DNA from: Streptomyces sp. NRRL B-24085
GTDB lineage: Bacteria; Actinomycetota; Actinomycetes; Streptomycetales; Streptomycetaceae
NCBI RefSeq assembly: GCF_001282115.1
Contig: NZ_LJBR01000052.1
Location: 1-54,618, forward strand
DNA length: 54,618 nt
Direction: 5' to 3'
Shown: positions 1 through 8,667 of the stretch, in pieces
Numbering within the stretch: the stretch's first letter is position 1
Layout of the letters: each line of letters begins with the position of its first letter
Translations under genes and position numbers: made by a program
The notes under the pieces: generated by a model
The model's database searches: none
What the model saw: only the letters and a program-made list of their open reading frames with translations
Told to the model about the DNA's origin: nothing

Positions 1-1
1 G

Positions 2-1192
2 CAGACCACCGCCCCGCCGCCGCCCCCGCCCGTCGCGCCTCCTGCGCAGCCGGGGCAGCCCGCGCAGCCCGTCGCCGGGGACGCCACCGGCTGGTCCATG
101 GAGGAGCGGCTCTACAACCAGGTGTGGGGCATGTTCGAGGACCTGGCCCGCTCCACGGCCGCCTACCGCAGTGCCGTGGACTTCGCGGACTCGCGCATGG
201 AGAAGGAGCTGGACGCGGCCCTCGCCGACCCGCGCAGCCGGATCGGCGGGCAGGGGGACGCCGCACGGGAGGCGGCCCGCGCCAAACACGCCCAGCTCGT
301 CGAACAGGCCCGCGCGGCCTACGACCGGGATCTCGGTCAGCTCACCGCCGAGTCGGACGTGGTCGAACCCGCCCTGCCGCCGGCGTACGCCCGCTGGGAC
401 AACCCCGTCTGGCACGGCTACCGGGTGCCGTTCGAGGTGCCCATGGCCGTGCGTCTGGGCGACCTGCATCTGCCCGAGTGCGCCGAGCTGCGCATCCCGA
501 TGCTCGTCCGGCTGCCCCTGGAGCGCGGCCTGTGGATCGACAGCGGGGCCGCCGGATCCCTCGACGGCTCGTTCCTCGACTCCCACGAACTGCACCGCCT
601 CGCCATGGACACGGCCGTGGCGCTCGCGGCCCGGCTCCTCGCCGTCCACCCAGCCGGGGACTACACCCTGCACGTCATCGACCCGGCCGGCTCGGGGGCG
701 CAGGCGCTCGCCCCGCTGGTGTGGTCCGGCGTGCTCGCCGCCCCGCCCGCCGTCGGCGCCGCCGGCGTGACGGACGTCCTGGCCCGGCTCACCGAGCGCG
801 TCGACCTCGTGCAGATGGCGGTGCGCGGCGGCGCGGCCGACGCCCTTCCGCCCGGCCTCGACACCGCCGAACAGCTCCTGATCGTCAACGACTTCCCGCA
901 CGGTTTCGACGACCGTGCCGTGACCCAGCTCCGCTACCTCGCGGACGAAGGCCCGTCCGTCGGCGTCCACCTGATGATGGTCGCGGACCGTGAGCAGGCC
1001 TTCGGGTACGGCCCGCTCCTCGACCCCCTGTGGCGCTCGCTCATGCGGCTGACGCCGGTGCCCGACGACCACCTCGCCGACCCCTGGGTCGGCCATGCCT
1101 GGACCTACGAACCGCCGCTCCCGCCCGCCGGCAGCCAGGTGCTCCAACAGGTCCTGAACCAGGTCGCTGAGGCTCGCACCAAGTACACGTAA
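2..1192 (+). CDS. C-terminal part of a TerD-neighbourhood protein with an FtsK/SpoIIIE-like ATPase fold (5-prime truncated)
   Basis: The frame is open from the first bases of the window, so the gene starts upstream. The visible part begins with a Pro/Gln/Ala-rich linker, followed by a charged helical stretch that looks coiled-coil (about residues 35-110 after the in-frame ATG at 98). The rest is an alpha/beta region whose end (LIVNDFPHGFDD, then GPSVGVHLMMVADRE) resembles the post-Walker-B half of FtsK/SpoIIIE-like ATPases. No Walker A loop (GxxxxGKS/T) is visible, so the visible part is probably not an active ATPase. Streptomyces TerD-family proteins fused to such regions occur near TerC genes, and a TerC gene follows here. 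Family assignment is inference; coding status is secure. The true start is outside the window. Confidence 0.55.
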   Translation, partial: QTTAPPPPPPVAPPAQPGQPAQPVAGDATGWSMEERLYNQVWGMFEDLARSTAAYRSAVDFADSRMEKELDAALADPRSRIGGQGDAAREAARAKHAQLVEQARAAYDRDLGQLTAESDVVEPALPPAYARWDNPVWHGYRVPFEVPMAVRLGDLHLPECAELRIPMLVRLPLERGLWIDSGAAGSLDGSFLDSHELHRLAMDTAVALAARLLAVHPAGDYTLHVIDPAGSGAQALAPLVWSGVLAAPPAVGAAGVTDVLARLTERVDLVQMAVRGGAADALPPGLDTAEQLLIVNDFPHGFDDRAVTQLRYLADEGPSVGVHLMMVADREQAFGYGPLLDPLWRSLMRLTPVPDDHLADPWVGHAWTYEPPLPPAGSQVLQQVLNQVAEARTKYT

Positions 1193-1267
1193 AGCCAGTC
1201 CCATCAGGGATTTTGACCTTTCTTTTGCCAATCGCTTTACCTTCCCTTGGTGATTGGGGTACGGTTG

Positions 1268-1416
1268 GTGGCACGGAGGGGAGTACTCCCTGTCGACTGC
1301 GGCGTACCCGTCAATACGGATCAGGCCTGATCCCGGGGCGTCGGCCCACCGTGGGTGGAAGAGACCTCCGGCAGCGCGACGACGCTGGTTACTTGCCGTT
1401 ACGTATTGCCGGAGGA
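1268..1416 (+). promoter_or_regulatory. yybP-ykoY (Mn2+) riboswitch with RBS-sequestering expression platform, upstream of terC
   Basis: The leader carries the family hallmarks in order. P1 5-prime strand CGGAGG (1274-1279) runs into the GGGGAGTA loop (1278-1285). An internal CCCGTCAATACGG lies at 1307-1319. A GAAGAGACC segment (1358-1366) leads into P1 3-prime strand CCTCCG (1365-1370), a perfect complement of 1274-1279. The same 3-prime strand extended, CCTCCGGCA (1365-1373), is a perfect 9-nt complement of TGCCGGAGG (1407-1415), which contains the terC Shine-Dalgarno. The two pairings exclude each other. Metal-stabilised P1 would free the RBS; without metal the RBS would be buried. TerC/Alx exporters are a known target class of this riboswitch. 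The stretch 1193-1267 is comparatively A/T-rich and probably holds the promoter. Confidence 0.8.
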
Positions 1417-1419
1417 ACT

Positions 1420-2421
1420 GTGGATGTTTCCGTGACCCTGTGGGTCCTGACGATCGTGGGCCTCGCCGCCCTCATCGCGGTCGACTTCTTCATCGGCCGC
1501 AAGCCGCACGACGTGTCGATCAAGGAAGCCGGTATCTGGACGGTCGTCTGGATCGCCCTGGCCGGTCTCTTCGGCCTCGGTCTGATGCTCTTCGCCGGCG
1601 GTCAGCCCGCCGGTGAGTTCTTCGCGGGCTTCATCACCGAGAAGTCCCTGAGCGTGGACAACCTCTTCGTCTTCGTCCTGATCATGGCGAAGTTCGCGGT
1701 GCCCTCGCAGTACCAGCAGCGGGTGCTTCTCGTCGGTGTCCTCATAGCCCTGGTGCTGCGCGCGATCTTCATCGCGGCCGGTGCCGCGATCATCGCCAGC
1801 TTCTCCTGGGTGTTCTACATCTTCGGCGCCTTCCTGATCTGGACCGCCTGGAAGCTCATCCAGGAGGCCCGGGCGGACGAGGAGGACGAGGAGTTCGAGG
1901 AGAACAAGCTCCTCAAGGCCGCCGAGCGCAGGTTCGGCGTGGCCGACCGCTACCACGGCACCAAGCTGTGGATCGTGGAGAACGGCAAGCGGGTCATGAC
2001 GCCGATGCTCGTCGTGATGCTCGCGATCGGCTCCACCGACGTGCTGTTCGCCCTCGACTCGATCCCCGCGATCTTCGGTCTGACCCAGGACCCGTACATC
2101 GTCTTCACCGCCAACGCGTTCGCCCTGATGGGTCTGCGCCAGCTCTACTTCCTCATCGGAGGCCTGCTGAAGAAGCTGGTCCACCTGAGCTACGGCCTGT
2201 CGATCATCCTGGGCTTCATCGGCGTCAAGCTCGTGCTCCACGCCCTGCACGAGTCCGGGGTGCACGTCCCCGAGATCAGCATCCCGGTCTCGCTCGGCGT
2301 GATCTGCTCGGTCCTGATCGTCACCACCGTCACCAGCCTGATGGCCTCCAGGAAGCAGGCGGAGGCCGAGGCGGCGCAGGCGAAGAGCGAAGGCGCTCCG
2401 AAGGACAGCATCGAGGCCTGA
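1420..2421 (+). CDS. TerC/Alx family integral membrane metal exporter
   Basis: A 333-residue polytopic membrane protein of the TerC family (TerC, Alx), linked to tellurite resistance and to Mn2+ export. Hydrophobic segments run through most of the chain. Family-typical motifs are SLSVDNLFVFVLIM near residue 75 and AIGSTDVLFALDSIPAIFG in the second half, whose acidic membrane residues are thought to bind metal. An acidic cytoplasmic loop (DEEDEEFEE) separates the halves. The GTG at 1420 is chosen because GGAGGA lies 3 nt upstream (1411-1416) and the protein then begins at the conserved first membrane segment; a longer open frame from 1213 would translate the riboswitch. Expression is probably controlled by that riboswitch. 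A strong terminator follows. Confidence 0.93.
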   Translation: MDVSVTLWVLTIVGLAALIAVDFFIGRKPHDVSIKEAGIWTVVWIALAGLFGLGLMLFAGGQPAGEFFAGFITEKSLSVDNLFVFVLIMAKFAVPSQYQQRVLLVGVLIALVLRAIFIAAGAAIIASFSWVFYIFGAFLIWTAWKLIQEARADEEDEEFEENKLLKAAERRFGVADRYHGTKLWIVENGKRVMTPMLVVMLAIGSTDVLFALDSIPAIFGLTQDPYIVFTANAFALMGLRQLYFLIGGLLKKLVHLSYGLSIILGFIGVKLVLHALHESGVHVPEISIPVSLGVICSVLIVTTVTSLMASRKQAEAEAAQAKSEGAPKDSIEA

Positions 2422-2446
2422 CCGCGGCCGACGTAGGGAGAACCAC

Positions 2447-2504
2447 CACCGGGAGCGGCGTGCGGCGAATTGCCGGGTACCGCTCCCGGTGCTTGTTTTG
2501 TTCC
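2447..2504 (+). terminator. Intrinsic terminator after terC
   Basis: Perfect 12-bp inverted repeat CACCGGGAGCGG (2447-2458) / CCGCTCCCGGTG (2480-2491), with a small inner hairpin in the loop, followed by a T-rich tail CTTGTTTTGTTCC. A U-tract of this quality is unusual in this genome. Confidence 0.8.
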
Positions 2505-2552
2505 AGAGCGCGTTCCCCGGCCCGGGGGCGCCGCGGCCGGCTGGAGACAACC

Positions 2553-2855
2553 GTGAAGTTCGTGCAGATCATCGGCTTCGAGACCGAACGCCTCGACGAG
2601 ATGCGGCAGTTGATGGAGGAGGCCGGGCAGCGCAGCGCGGGCGGGACGGGCGGCCCGACCCACCGCATGCTCCTGAAGGACCGGGACAGGCCCAACCACT
2701 ATCTGGCCCTGATCGAGTTCGACTCGTACGACGAGGCCATGCGCAACAGCGACGCCCCCGAGACCGGCAGACTCGCGGAGCAGTTGGGTGCGCTGACCAT
2801 CGGCGACCGCGTCTACACCAACTGCGACGTCCTGGAATCCGGTGCGATCCAATAG
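2553..2855 (+). CDS. Small conserved-looking protein of unknown function (possible dimeric alpha/beta-barrel fold)
   Basis: A 100-residue protein starting at GTG 2553, with GGAGA 5 nt upstream. Codon use is typical for the genome. It begins KFVQIIGFETERLDEM and contains RPNHYLALIEFDSYDEAMRNS, a pattern (beta strand, helix, then HYLALIEFxSYDEA) like small ferredoxin-like alpha/beta-barrel proteins such as antibiotic-biosynthesis-monooxygenase-like domains. That fold guess rests on pattern only. It lies between the terC terminator and the antiporter gene and shares no obvious operon. No catalytic motif is recognised. Confidence 0.75.
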   Translation: MKFVQIIGFETERLDEMRQLMEEAGQRSAGGTGGPTHRMLLKDRDRPNHYLALIEFDSYDEAMRNSDAPETGRLAEQLGALTIGDRVYTNCDVLESGAIQ

Positions 2856-2900
2856 TCCCGGCGCAGTGCGCGGCCCGCGCGCCTCTGCGACGATCGCCCC

Positions 2901-4001
2901 ATGATCGCTCGGCTCAGGTCGCTCACCACGAGCTGGACGTCCGTCGTGCCGGTGCTCGCGGTCGTCCTGCTGGTGTTCACCTGGGGCCGCGACCTGCCCG
3001 GGGCGGTCGTCGTGCTGGTGACCCTGGTGCTCGCCGGGGCCGTGCTGGCCGCGGTGCACCATGCCGAGGTGGTCGCCCACCGGGTCGGCGAACCGTTCGG
3101 CTCGCTCGTCCTCGCCGTCGCCGTCACGGTCATCGAGGTGGCCCTGATCGTCACCCTGATGGTGGACGGCGGCGACAAGAGTGCGACCCTGGCCAGGGAC
3201 ACGGTCTTCGCGGCCGTGATGATCACCTGCAACGGCATCGTCGGCGTCTGCCTGCTCGTGGCCTCACTGCGGCACGGCACCGCCGTCTTCAACCCCGAGG
3301 GCACCGGCGCCGCCCTCGCCACGGTCGCCACCCTGGCCACGCTGAGCCTGGTGCTGCCGACGTTCACGACGAGCAAACCGGGCCCGGAGTTCTCCGCCAC
3401 CCAGCTCACCTTCGCCGCGCTGTCCTCGCTGGTCCTGTACGGGCTGTTCGTGGCGACCCAGACCGTACGGCACCGCGACTACTTCCTCCCGATCACCCGC
3501 CAGGGCGAGGTGATCACCGTCGACGACCACGCGCACGCGCCCACCGCCCGTGCCGCGCTGATCAGCCTGGGCCTGCTGGGCCTGGCCCTGATCGGGGTGG
3601 TCGGACTGGCCAAGGGCGTCTCGCCCACCATCGAGTCCGGGGTGGCCAAGGCCGGCCTGCCCCATGCCGTCGTCGGCGTGATCATCGCCCTGCTGGTGCT
3701 GCTCCCGGAGACCATCGCCGCACTGCGCTCCGCACGCCGCGACCGTGTGCAGACCAGCCTCAACCTCGCCCTCGGCTCCGCCATGGCGAGCATCGGCCTG
3801 ACCATCCCCGCGGTCGCCCTCGCCTCCGTCTGGCTCTCCGGCCCGCTCGTCCTCGGCCTCGGCGCCACCCATATGGTGCTGCTGGCCCTGACGGTGGTGG
3901 TGAGCTCCCTGACGGTGGTTCCCGGCCGGGCCACACCGCTCCAGGGCGGTGTCCACCTGGTGGTGTTCGCCGCCTACCTGGAACTGGCGATCAACCCGTG
4001 A
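2901..4001 (+). CDS. Ca2+/H+ antiporter, ChaA-like (CaCA superfamily)
   Basis: A 366-residue membrane protein with about eleven hydrophobic segments and the two inverted alpha-repeats of the cation/Ca2+ exchanger superfamily: GEPFGSLVLAVAVTVIEVAL near residue 65 and LLPETIAALRSARRDRVQTS near residue 265. The glutamate in each repeat (VIEVAL, LPETIA) is the expected transport residue. The family swaps cytoplasmic Ca2+ (or Na+/K+ in some members) for H+. Starts at ATG 2901. It is 45 bp downstream of the small gene. Its stop codon overlaps the 3-prime end of the convergent MFS gene by 11 bp. With the upstream TerC gene it forms a small metal/cation export neighbourhood. Confidence 0.9.
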   Translation: MIARLRSLTTSWTSVVPVLAVVLLVFTWGRDLPGAVVVLVTLVLAGAVLAAVHHAEVVAHRVGEPFGSLVLAVAVTVIEVALIVTLMVDGGDKSATLARDTVFAAVMITCNGIVGVCLLVASLRHGTAVFNPEGTGAALATVATLATLSLVLPTFTTSKPGPEFSATQLTFAALSSLVLYGLFVATQTVRHRDYFLPITRQGEVITVDDHAHAPTARAALISLGLLGLALIGVVGLAKGVSPTIESGVAKAGLPHAVVGVIIALLVLLPETIAALRSARRDRVQTSLNLALGSAMASIGLTIPAVALASVWLSGPLVLGLGATHMVLLALTVVVSSLTVVPGRATPLQGGVHLVVFAAYLELAINP

Positions 4002-5310
4002 CAGACCGGTCCAGAGCCGGCTCCGCTCCGGCCATCGCCACCGGCCGCGTCTCCGGCAGCAACGCGAAACACCCCAGGCTGAGCAACGCGATCCCGGTCA
4101 GATACGCGCCCACACCCCACGGCACCCGCCCGCCGTGCTCCACCAGAGCCGTCGCCACGATCGGCGTGAGCGCGCCCCCGACCACCCCGCCGAGGTTGTA
4201 GCCGACCGCGGCTCCCGTGCAGCGCACCCGCGGCTCGTACAGCTCGGGCAAGTAGGCGGCGATCACGGCGAACATGGTGATGAACGAGGTCATCGCGCCC
4301 AGGAAGCCGAGGAACATCCACAGCGGCTCCCCGGTCGCGAGCAACGCCACCATCGGGAACATCCACAGCGCGGCCCCCGCACATCCCGCGAGACACAGCG
4401 GCCGCCGCCCGTACCGGTCCCCGAGCAGTGCGGCCACCGGTGTGAGGGCGCCCTTCACCAGCACCGCGGCCATGATGCAGGTCAGCATGACGGTACGGCT
4501 CACCCCGAGCCGCTCGGTCCCGTAGGCGAGGGACCACGTGGTCACGGCGTAGAAGATCGCGTACCCGACCGCGAGGGCGCCCGCCGTCAGCAGGACGAGC
4601 CGTCCGTGCTCGCGCACCACCACGGCGAGCGGCACACGCGCGTGGTCGTCGATCTCCAGGAACCCGGGGCTCTCCGGGAGCGCGGAGCGCAGCCACAGCC
4701 CGACCGCCGCCAGCACCCCGGCCGCCCAGAACGGCACCCGCCAGCCCCACGCGGCGAACTGCGCCTCGGACAGCGCGGCCGACAGCGCCAGCACCACCCC
4801 GTTGGCGAGCAGGAAGCCCAGCGCGGGCCCCACCTGCGGGAAGCTCGTCCACAGCCCGCGCCGTTCGGGGGGCGCGTGCTCCGCGGTCAGCAGCACGGCC
4901 CCGCCCCACTCCCCGCCCAGCCCGAGTCCCTGCAGGAAGCGCAGCACCAGGAGCAGCAGCGGGGCGGCCACACCGATCGTGTCGTACGTCGGCACGCACC
5001 CGACCGCGACCGTGGCGGCGCCGGTCAGCAGCAGCGAGGCCACGAGGACCGGCCGTCGCCCGTGCCGGTCACCGATGTGCCCGAACAGCACCGAGCCGAG
5101 CGGCCGTGCGACGAACCCCACCCCGAAGGTCCCGAACGCGGCCAGCGTCCCCGCGACCGACGAGAAGGTCGGGAAGAACAGCGGCCCCAGGATCAGCGCC
5201 GCGGCCGTCCCGTAGACGAAGAAGTCGTAGAACTCGATGGCCGTCCCGGCGAGCGAGGCGGCCGCGAGCCGCGGCATGGAGGGCGTCCTCACGGTGCGTA
5301 CGTCGTGCAT
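3991..5310 (-). CDS. MFS transporter, metabolite:H+ symporter (MHS) type
   Basis: A 439-residue, 12-segment major facilitator. Typical MHS features are the opening GTAIEFYDFFVYGTAAAL, the loop motif GHIGDRHGRRPVL between segments 2 and 3, LQGLGLGGEWGGAVLLTAEH, and the repeat GDRYGRRPL in the second half. Members (ShiA, ProP, KgtP relatives) take up organic acids, shikimate or osmolytes; the substrate cannot be read here. ATG 5310 has only a weak RBS. An internal ATG at 5277 (MPRLAAASLAG) has GAGGA at good spacing and may be the true start. The 62-bp gap to the upstream carboxypeptidase gene holds two TGATCA palindromes (5330-5337 as GTGATCAC, and 5370-5375). Confidence 0.88.
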   Translation of the reverse strand: MHDVRTVRTPSMPRLAAASLAGTAIEFYDFFVYGTAAALILGPLFFPTFSSVAGTLAAFGTFGVGFVARPLGSVLFGHIGDRHGRRPVLVASLLLTGAATVAVGCVPTYDTIGVAAPLLLLVLRFLQGLGLGGEWGGAVLLTAEHAPPERRGLWTSFPQVGPALGFLLANGVVLALSAALSEAQFAAWGWRVPFWAAGVLAAVGLWLRSALPESPGFLEIDDHARVPLAVVVREHGRLVLLTAGALAVGYAIFYAVTTWSLAYGTERLGVSRTVMLTCIMAAVLVKGALTPVAALLGDRYGRRPLCLAGCAGAALWMFPMVALLATGEPLWMFLGFLGAMTSFITMFAVIAAYLPELYEPRVRCTGAAVGYNLGGVVGGALTPIVATALVEHGGRVPWGVGAYLTGIALLSLGCFALLPETRPVAMAGAEPALDRSVTG

Positions 5311-5372
5311 GTCGCGTCAACTACCCACAGTGATCACGGGTTACGGGGGCGTACGGGCGCGCACGGGAGTGA

Positions 5373-6419
5373 TCAGTACGTGACGGTGATGCGCCGGGCG
5401 GGACCGTCGACACGGACGAGACCGCCGTAGGGGATGACGAGTTGGGGATCGGTGTGTCCGAAGTCCACATCGAAGACGATGGTGGTGTTGGGGGCGTACA
5501 CGCTCATGGCGCGCAGGACGGCCTCGCGCTGGTCGGCGGAGTAACGATCCGCCTCCTCGGGGCTCTGGGGGCGCTCGAAGGACCACGTCTTGGGGCGGCC
5601 CCACAGCAGTGCGGAGAAGCGCTGGAGCAGTCCGCGCTCGCCCATGTTCCGCAGGGTGCGGAAGACCTCGACGTCGCTCGGCATCTCCTCCGAGGTCTCC
5701 AGGAGCAGCACCCCGCCGTCGTACACGCTCAGGTCGCGCGCGATCTCGCGGTCGGCCATCAGCAGCCAGCCCAGGATCTCCAGGCAGCCGCCCCAACTGC
5801 GGCCCTCCACCACCCGGTCGGCGTTCACCCAGGTCCAGCCGTTGCCGGGGCGTGTCTCCGGTTCGGCGTCGAAGGTGGCGGGGTCCGCCCAGTCGCGGTC
5901 GACATCCCGCCAGCGGGCGGCGGGCGCGAGGTCGTAGGCGCCGGAGGTGAACAGGGCCGCCCGCAGGGAGTCGGCGGTCAGCGCGCTCATGGCCACCGGC
6001 CGTCCCAGCGCGGTCATCACGGTCGCGCCGTGGTAGCCCACGATCCCGGTGTTGTACAGGTAGGCGAGCAGGTTCGTGTTGTCGCTCATCCCGAAGAACG
6101 GCTTGGGGTTCGCCCGGATCAACTCCCGGTCCAGGTACGGCAGCACGGTGATCTGGTCGTCGCCGCCGACGGTCGCCATGACCGCCCTGACGCTCGGGTC
6201 GGCGAACGCGGCGTGGATGTCGTCGGCGCGCTCCCGGGGCGACGAGCCCATCCTGCGGGTCGTCGGATACTCGACCGGCTCCAGGCCGTACTCCTTGCGC
6301 AGCCGCTCGAGTCCCAACTCGTAGGGGCGCGGGAAGAGCCCCGGCAGACCGGCACCGGGGGAGATGACGGCTATGCGGTCGCCGGGTACGGGCTTGGGCG
6401 GGTAGGAGATCGTCGTCAT
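5373..6419 (-). CDS. S66 family LD-carboxypeptidase / MccF-like serine peptidase
   Basis: A 348-residue cytoplasmic protein of peptidase family S66 (LdcA, MccF), which removes the terminal D-residue from murein tetrapeptides or cleaves microcin-C-type acyl-adenylates. All three catalytic positions are visible: nucleophile Ser112 in FFGMSDNTN, Glu in [11 protein letters not shown], and His in [14 protein letters not shown]. The ATG at 6419 is preferred over the one at 6455 because the protein then begins [18 protein letters not shown], the usual S66 opening; neither start has a clear RBS. It is divergent from aroQ. The 84-bp shared region carries a repeated GCACCGTG motif but no convincing promoter. 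Murein recycling versus drug-conjugate detoxification cannot be decided from sequence. Confidence 0.9.
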   Translation of the reverse strand: MTTISYPPKPVPGDRIAVISPGAGLPGLFPRPYELGLERLRKEYGLEPVEYPTTRRMGSSPRERADDIHAAFADPSVRAVMATVGGDDQITVLPYLDRELIRANPKPFFGMSDNTNLLAYLYNTGIVGYHGATVMTALGRPVAMSALTADSLRAALFTSGAYDLAPAARWRDVDRDWADPATFDAEPETRPGNGWTWVNADRVVEGRSWGGCLEILGWLLMADREIARDLSVYDGGVLLLETSEEMPSDVEVFRTLRNMGERGLLQRFSALLWGRPKTWSFERPQSPEEADRYSADQREAVLRAMSVYAPNTTIVFDVDFGHTDPQLVIPYGGLVRVDGPARRITVTY

Positions 6420-6503
6420 GCCCGGAGGGTACGGGCCGCACCGTGCGCGGCGCACCGTGATAAACCGGGTCCGAGCAGCCCGTCTTCACCGACCGGAGGA
6501 ACC

Positions 6504-6977
6504 GTGCCCCGCACCCTGGCCAACGCCCCGATCATGATCCTCAACGGCCCCAACCTGAACCTGCTCGGGCAGCGGCAGCCGGAGATCTACGGCAAGGACA
6601 CCCTCGCCGACGTCGAGGCGCTGTGCGTCAAGGCGGCCGCCGCGCACGGCGGCACAGTGGACTTCCGGCAGTCCAATCACGAGGGCGAACTGGTTGACTG
6701 GATCCACGAGGCGCGGCTGAACCACTGCGGGATCGTCATCAACCCCGGCGCCTACTCGCACACCTCGGTCGCGATCCTGGACGCCCTCAACACCTGTGAC
6801 GGGCTGCCGGTGCTGGAGGTGCACATCTCCAACATCCACCGGCGCGAGTCCTTCCGGCACCACTCCTACGTCTCGCTGCGCGCGGACGGGGTCATCGCGG
6901 GCTGCGGCGTGCAGGGGTACGTGTTCGGTGTGGAGCGCGTCGCGGCGCTGGCGGGACCGGCCCGGGCGGAGGCGTAG
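6504..6977 (+). CDS. aroQ: 3-dehydroquinate dehydratase, type II
   Basis: A 157-residue type II dehydroquinase: 3-dehydroquinate to 3-dehydroshikimate, third step of the shikimate pathway. The family is a dodecamer. Motifs: [19 protein letters not shown] with catalytic Tyr29; [17 protein letters not shown]; and [17 protein letters not shown] with the catalytic His and substrate-binding residues. GTG 6504 has GGAGGA 3 nt upstream (6495-6500). Length and motifs are normal and complete. It stands alone, facing a convergent ABC operon across a hairpin terminator. Confidence 0.97.
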   Translation: MPRTLANAPIMILNGPNLNLLGQRQPEIYGKDTLADVEALCVKAAAAHGGTVDFRQSNHEGELVDWIHEARLNHCGIVINPGAYSHTSVAILDALNTCDGLPVLEVHISNIHRRESFRHHSYVSLRADGVIAGCGVQGYVFGVERVAALAGPARAEA

Positions 6978-6987
6978 GGCGGTAACA

Positions 6988-7009
6988 GGCGCCCGCAATG
7001 GCGGGCGCC
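6988..7009. terminator. Hairpin between convergent aroQ and the ABC transporter operon
   Basis: Perfect 9-bp stem GGCGCCCGC (6988-6996) / GCGGGCGCC (7001-7009) with AATG loop. There is no real T-tract on either side, as is usual in streptomycetes. It can serve both converging transcripts. Confidence 0.7.
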
Positions 7010-7021
7010 CCTTACACCCTT

Positions 7022-7780
7022 CTACAGCCGGCCCGCCTCCACGATCCGCCGCAGGAAGCGCCGGGTCCGCTCCCGCCGCGGGTCGCCGAAGATCTGCTCG
7101 GCGGTCCCGCGCTCCAGCACCACACCTCCGTCCAGGAAACAGACCTGGTCGGCGACCTCCCGCGCGAAGCCCATCTCGTGCGTGGCGAGCACCATGGTCA
7201 TGCTGTCGCCCTTCAGGTCCCGCACGACGTTCAGCACCTCGCCCACCAGCTCCGGATCGAGGGCCGCGGTGATCTCGTCGAGCAGCAGCAGACGGGGACG
7301 TACGGCGAGGGCCCGCACGATCGCCACCCGCTGCTGCTGACCGCCGCTGAGCCGGTCCGGGTACTCGCCGGCCTTCCCGCCGAGCCCGAGCCGCTCAAGG
7401 AGCTCACGGGCGTGCTCCTCGGCCTCCGCGCGGGCCACGCCGTGCACCCGGCGCGGGGCCAGCGTGATGTTCTCCAGCACGGTCATGTGCGGGAAGAGGT
7501 TGTACGCCTGGAAGACCACGCCGATACGGCGCCGTACCGCGTCCTGGTCGACGCGCGGGTCGGTGATCTCCTCGCCGTCCAGCCAGATGGCGCCGTCGTC
7601 GATCTCCTCCAGGAGGTTGGCGCAGCGCAGCAGCGTCGACTTGCCGGACCCCGAGGCGCCGATCAGCGCGGTCACCGTGTGCGGGGCGACCTCCAGGTCG
7701 ACGTCCCGCAGCACGACCGAGCCGCCGAAGGTCTTGCGGACGGACTCCATCCGCAGCACCGGTCCGTCTGCGTCGCTCAT
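7022..7780 (-). CDS. Polar amino-acid ABC transporter, ATP-binding subunit (GlnQ/HisP type)
   Basis: A 252-residue ABC ATPase. Walker A is GASGSGKST at residues 41-49, the Q-loop follows in VVFQAYNLFPHMTV, the signature is LSGGQQQRVAIVRAL and Walker B is RLLLLDEITAALDPE. The segment EITAALD replaces the more common EPTSALD. The switch histidine is in LATHEMGFA. ATG 7780 has GGAGG at good spacing and overlaps the permease stop as ATGA, implying translational coupling. Third gene of a binding protein-permease-ATPase operon; class-3 polar amino-acid importers are the closest type, and the exact amino acid is not readable. Confidence 0.94.
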   Translation of the reverse strand: MSDADGPVLRMESVRKTFGGSVVLRDVDLEVAPHTVTALIGASGSGKSTLLRCANLLEEIDDGAIWLDGEEITDPRVDQDAVRRRIGVVFQAYNLFPHMTVLENITLAPRRVHGVARAEAEEHARELLERLGLGGKAGEYPDRLSGGQQQRVAIVRALAVRPRLLLLDEITAALDPELVGEVLNVVRDLKGDSMTMVLATHEMGFAREVADQVCFLDGGVVLERGTAEQIFGDPRRERTRRFLRRIVEAGRL

Positions 7781-8667
7781 GCGATTCCTCCCTGGGCCCG
7801 CCGGCGGTCCATCCGTGCCGTCACCCAGTCCGTGAAGCGGGTCATCGGGATGGTCAGCGCCACGAACACCAGGCCCGCGACGATGTACGGCGTGTAGTTG
7901 AGGCTCCGGCCGACGATGATGTCGGCGGCTCGTACGGCGTCGATCGCGCCCCCGATCGACACCAGACCGGTGTCCTTCTGGAGGGACACCAGGTCGTTCA
8001 GCAGGGGCGGCACCTGGCGGCGCACCGCCTGCGGCAGCACCACGTACCGCAGCGCCTGCCGGTTGGAGAGGCCGAGCGAGCGGGCCGCGGCGCGCTGCGA
8101 GGGGTGCACGGACTCGATGCCGGCGCGGAACACCTCGGCCACGTACGCCGAGTACGTCAGCGTGAGCGCCGTGCCGCCCAGCCACACCGGGTCGACCGTC
8201 ACGCCCTGGAGCCGCAGCGCCGGCACGCCCAGGACGACGATCATGAGGTTGATGATGAGCGGAAGGCCGCGGAAGAAGTCCGTGTAGGCGGCGGCCAGGA
8301 CGCGCAGCGGGAAGAACACCGGGCCGCGCAGTGTGCGGGCGATGGCGATGAGCATCCCGAGGACCAGGACGGCGGCGCCGCAGACGAACAGCAGCCGGAC
8401 GTTCAGCCAGAGCCCTTCGAGGACCTTCGGGAACGCCTCGCGCGCGTACTGCCCGCTGAAGAACGTCTCCTTGGTGCGCGGCCAGCCGGGCGCGTTGACG
8501 ACGACCAGGTAGAGGACGACGGCGGTGACCAGGGTCGAGACGGCGGCGATCGCCGTGGCGCGGCGGGAGCGGGCCCGCTTGAGAGCCTCCCGCTCGATCC
8601 GCCGCCGCGACGGCGCGTACGAGTCGCCCGCGTCCTCCGGGCCGGCCTCGTCCTTGGTGAGCGTCAC
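7777..8667 (-). CDS. Polar amino-acid ABC transporter, permease subunit (HisM/GlnP type)
   Basis: A 296-residue membrane permease. After a charged 35-residue N-terminal cytoplasmic extension come about six hydrophobic segments. The permease-type EAA loop is visible as AAARSLGLSNRQALRYVVLPQA, and DFFRGLPLIINLMIV is typical of the HisM/GlnP group. GTG 8667 overlaps the binding-protein stop codon (GTGA), and its own stop overlaps the ATPase start (ATGA), so all three genes are coupled. Only one permease gene is present, so the channel is probably a homodimer. Confidence 0.92.
   Translation of the reverse strand: MTLTKDEAGPEDAGDSYAPSRRRIEREALKRARSRRATAIAAVSTLVTAVVLYLVVVNAPGWPRTKETFFSGQYAREAFPKVLEGLWLNVRLLFVCGAAVLVLGMLIAIARTLRGPVFFPLRVLAAAYTDFFRGLPLIINLMIVVLGVPALRLQGVTVDPVWLGGTALTLTYSAYVAEVFRAGIESVHPSQRAAARSLGLSNRQALRYVVLPQAVRRQVPPLLNDLVSLQKDTGLVSIGGAIDAVRAADIIVGRSLNYTPYIVAGLVFVALTIPMTRFTDWVTARMDRRRAQGGIA

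Noticed and set aside
5330..5375. Two TGATCA palindromes as an operator for the MFS gene
   Set aside because: Short, one lies in the stop codon region of the upstream gene, and 6-8 bp palindromes are common by chance.
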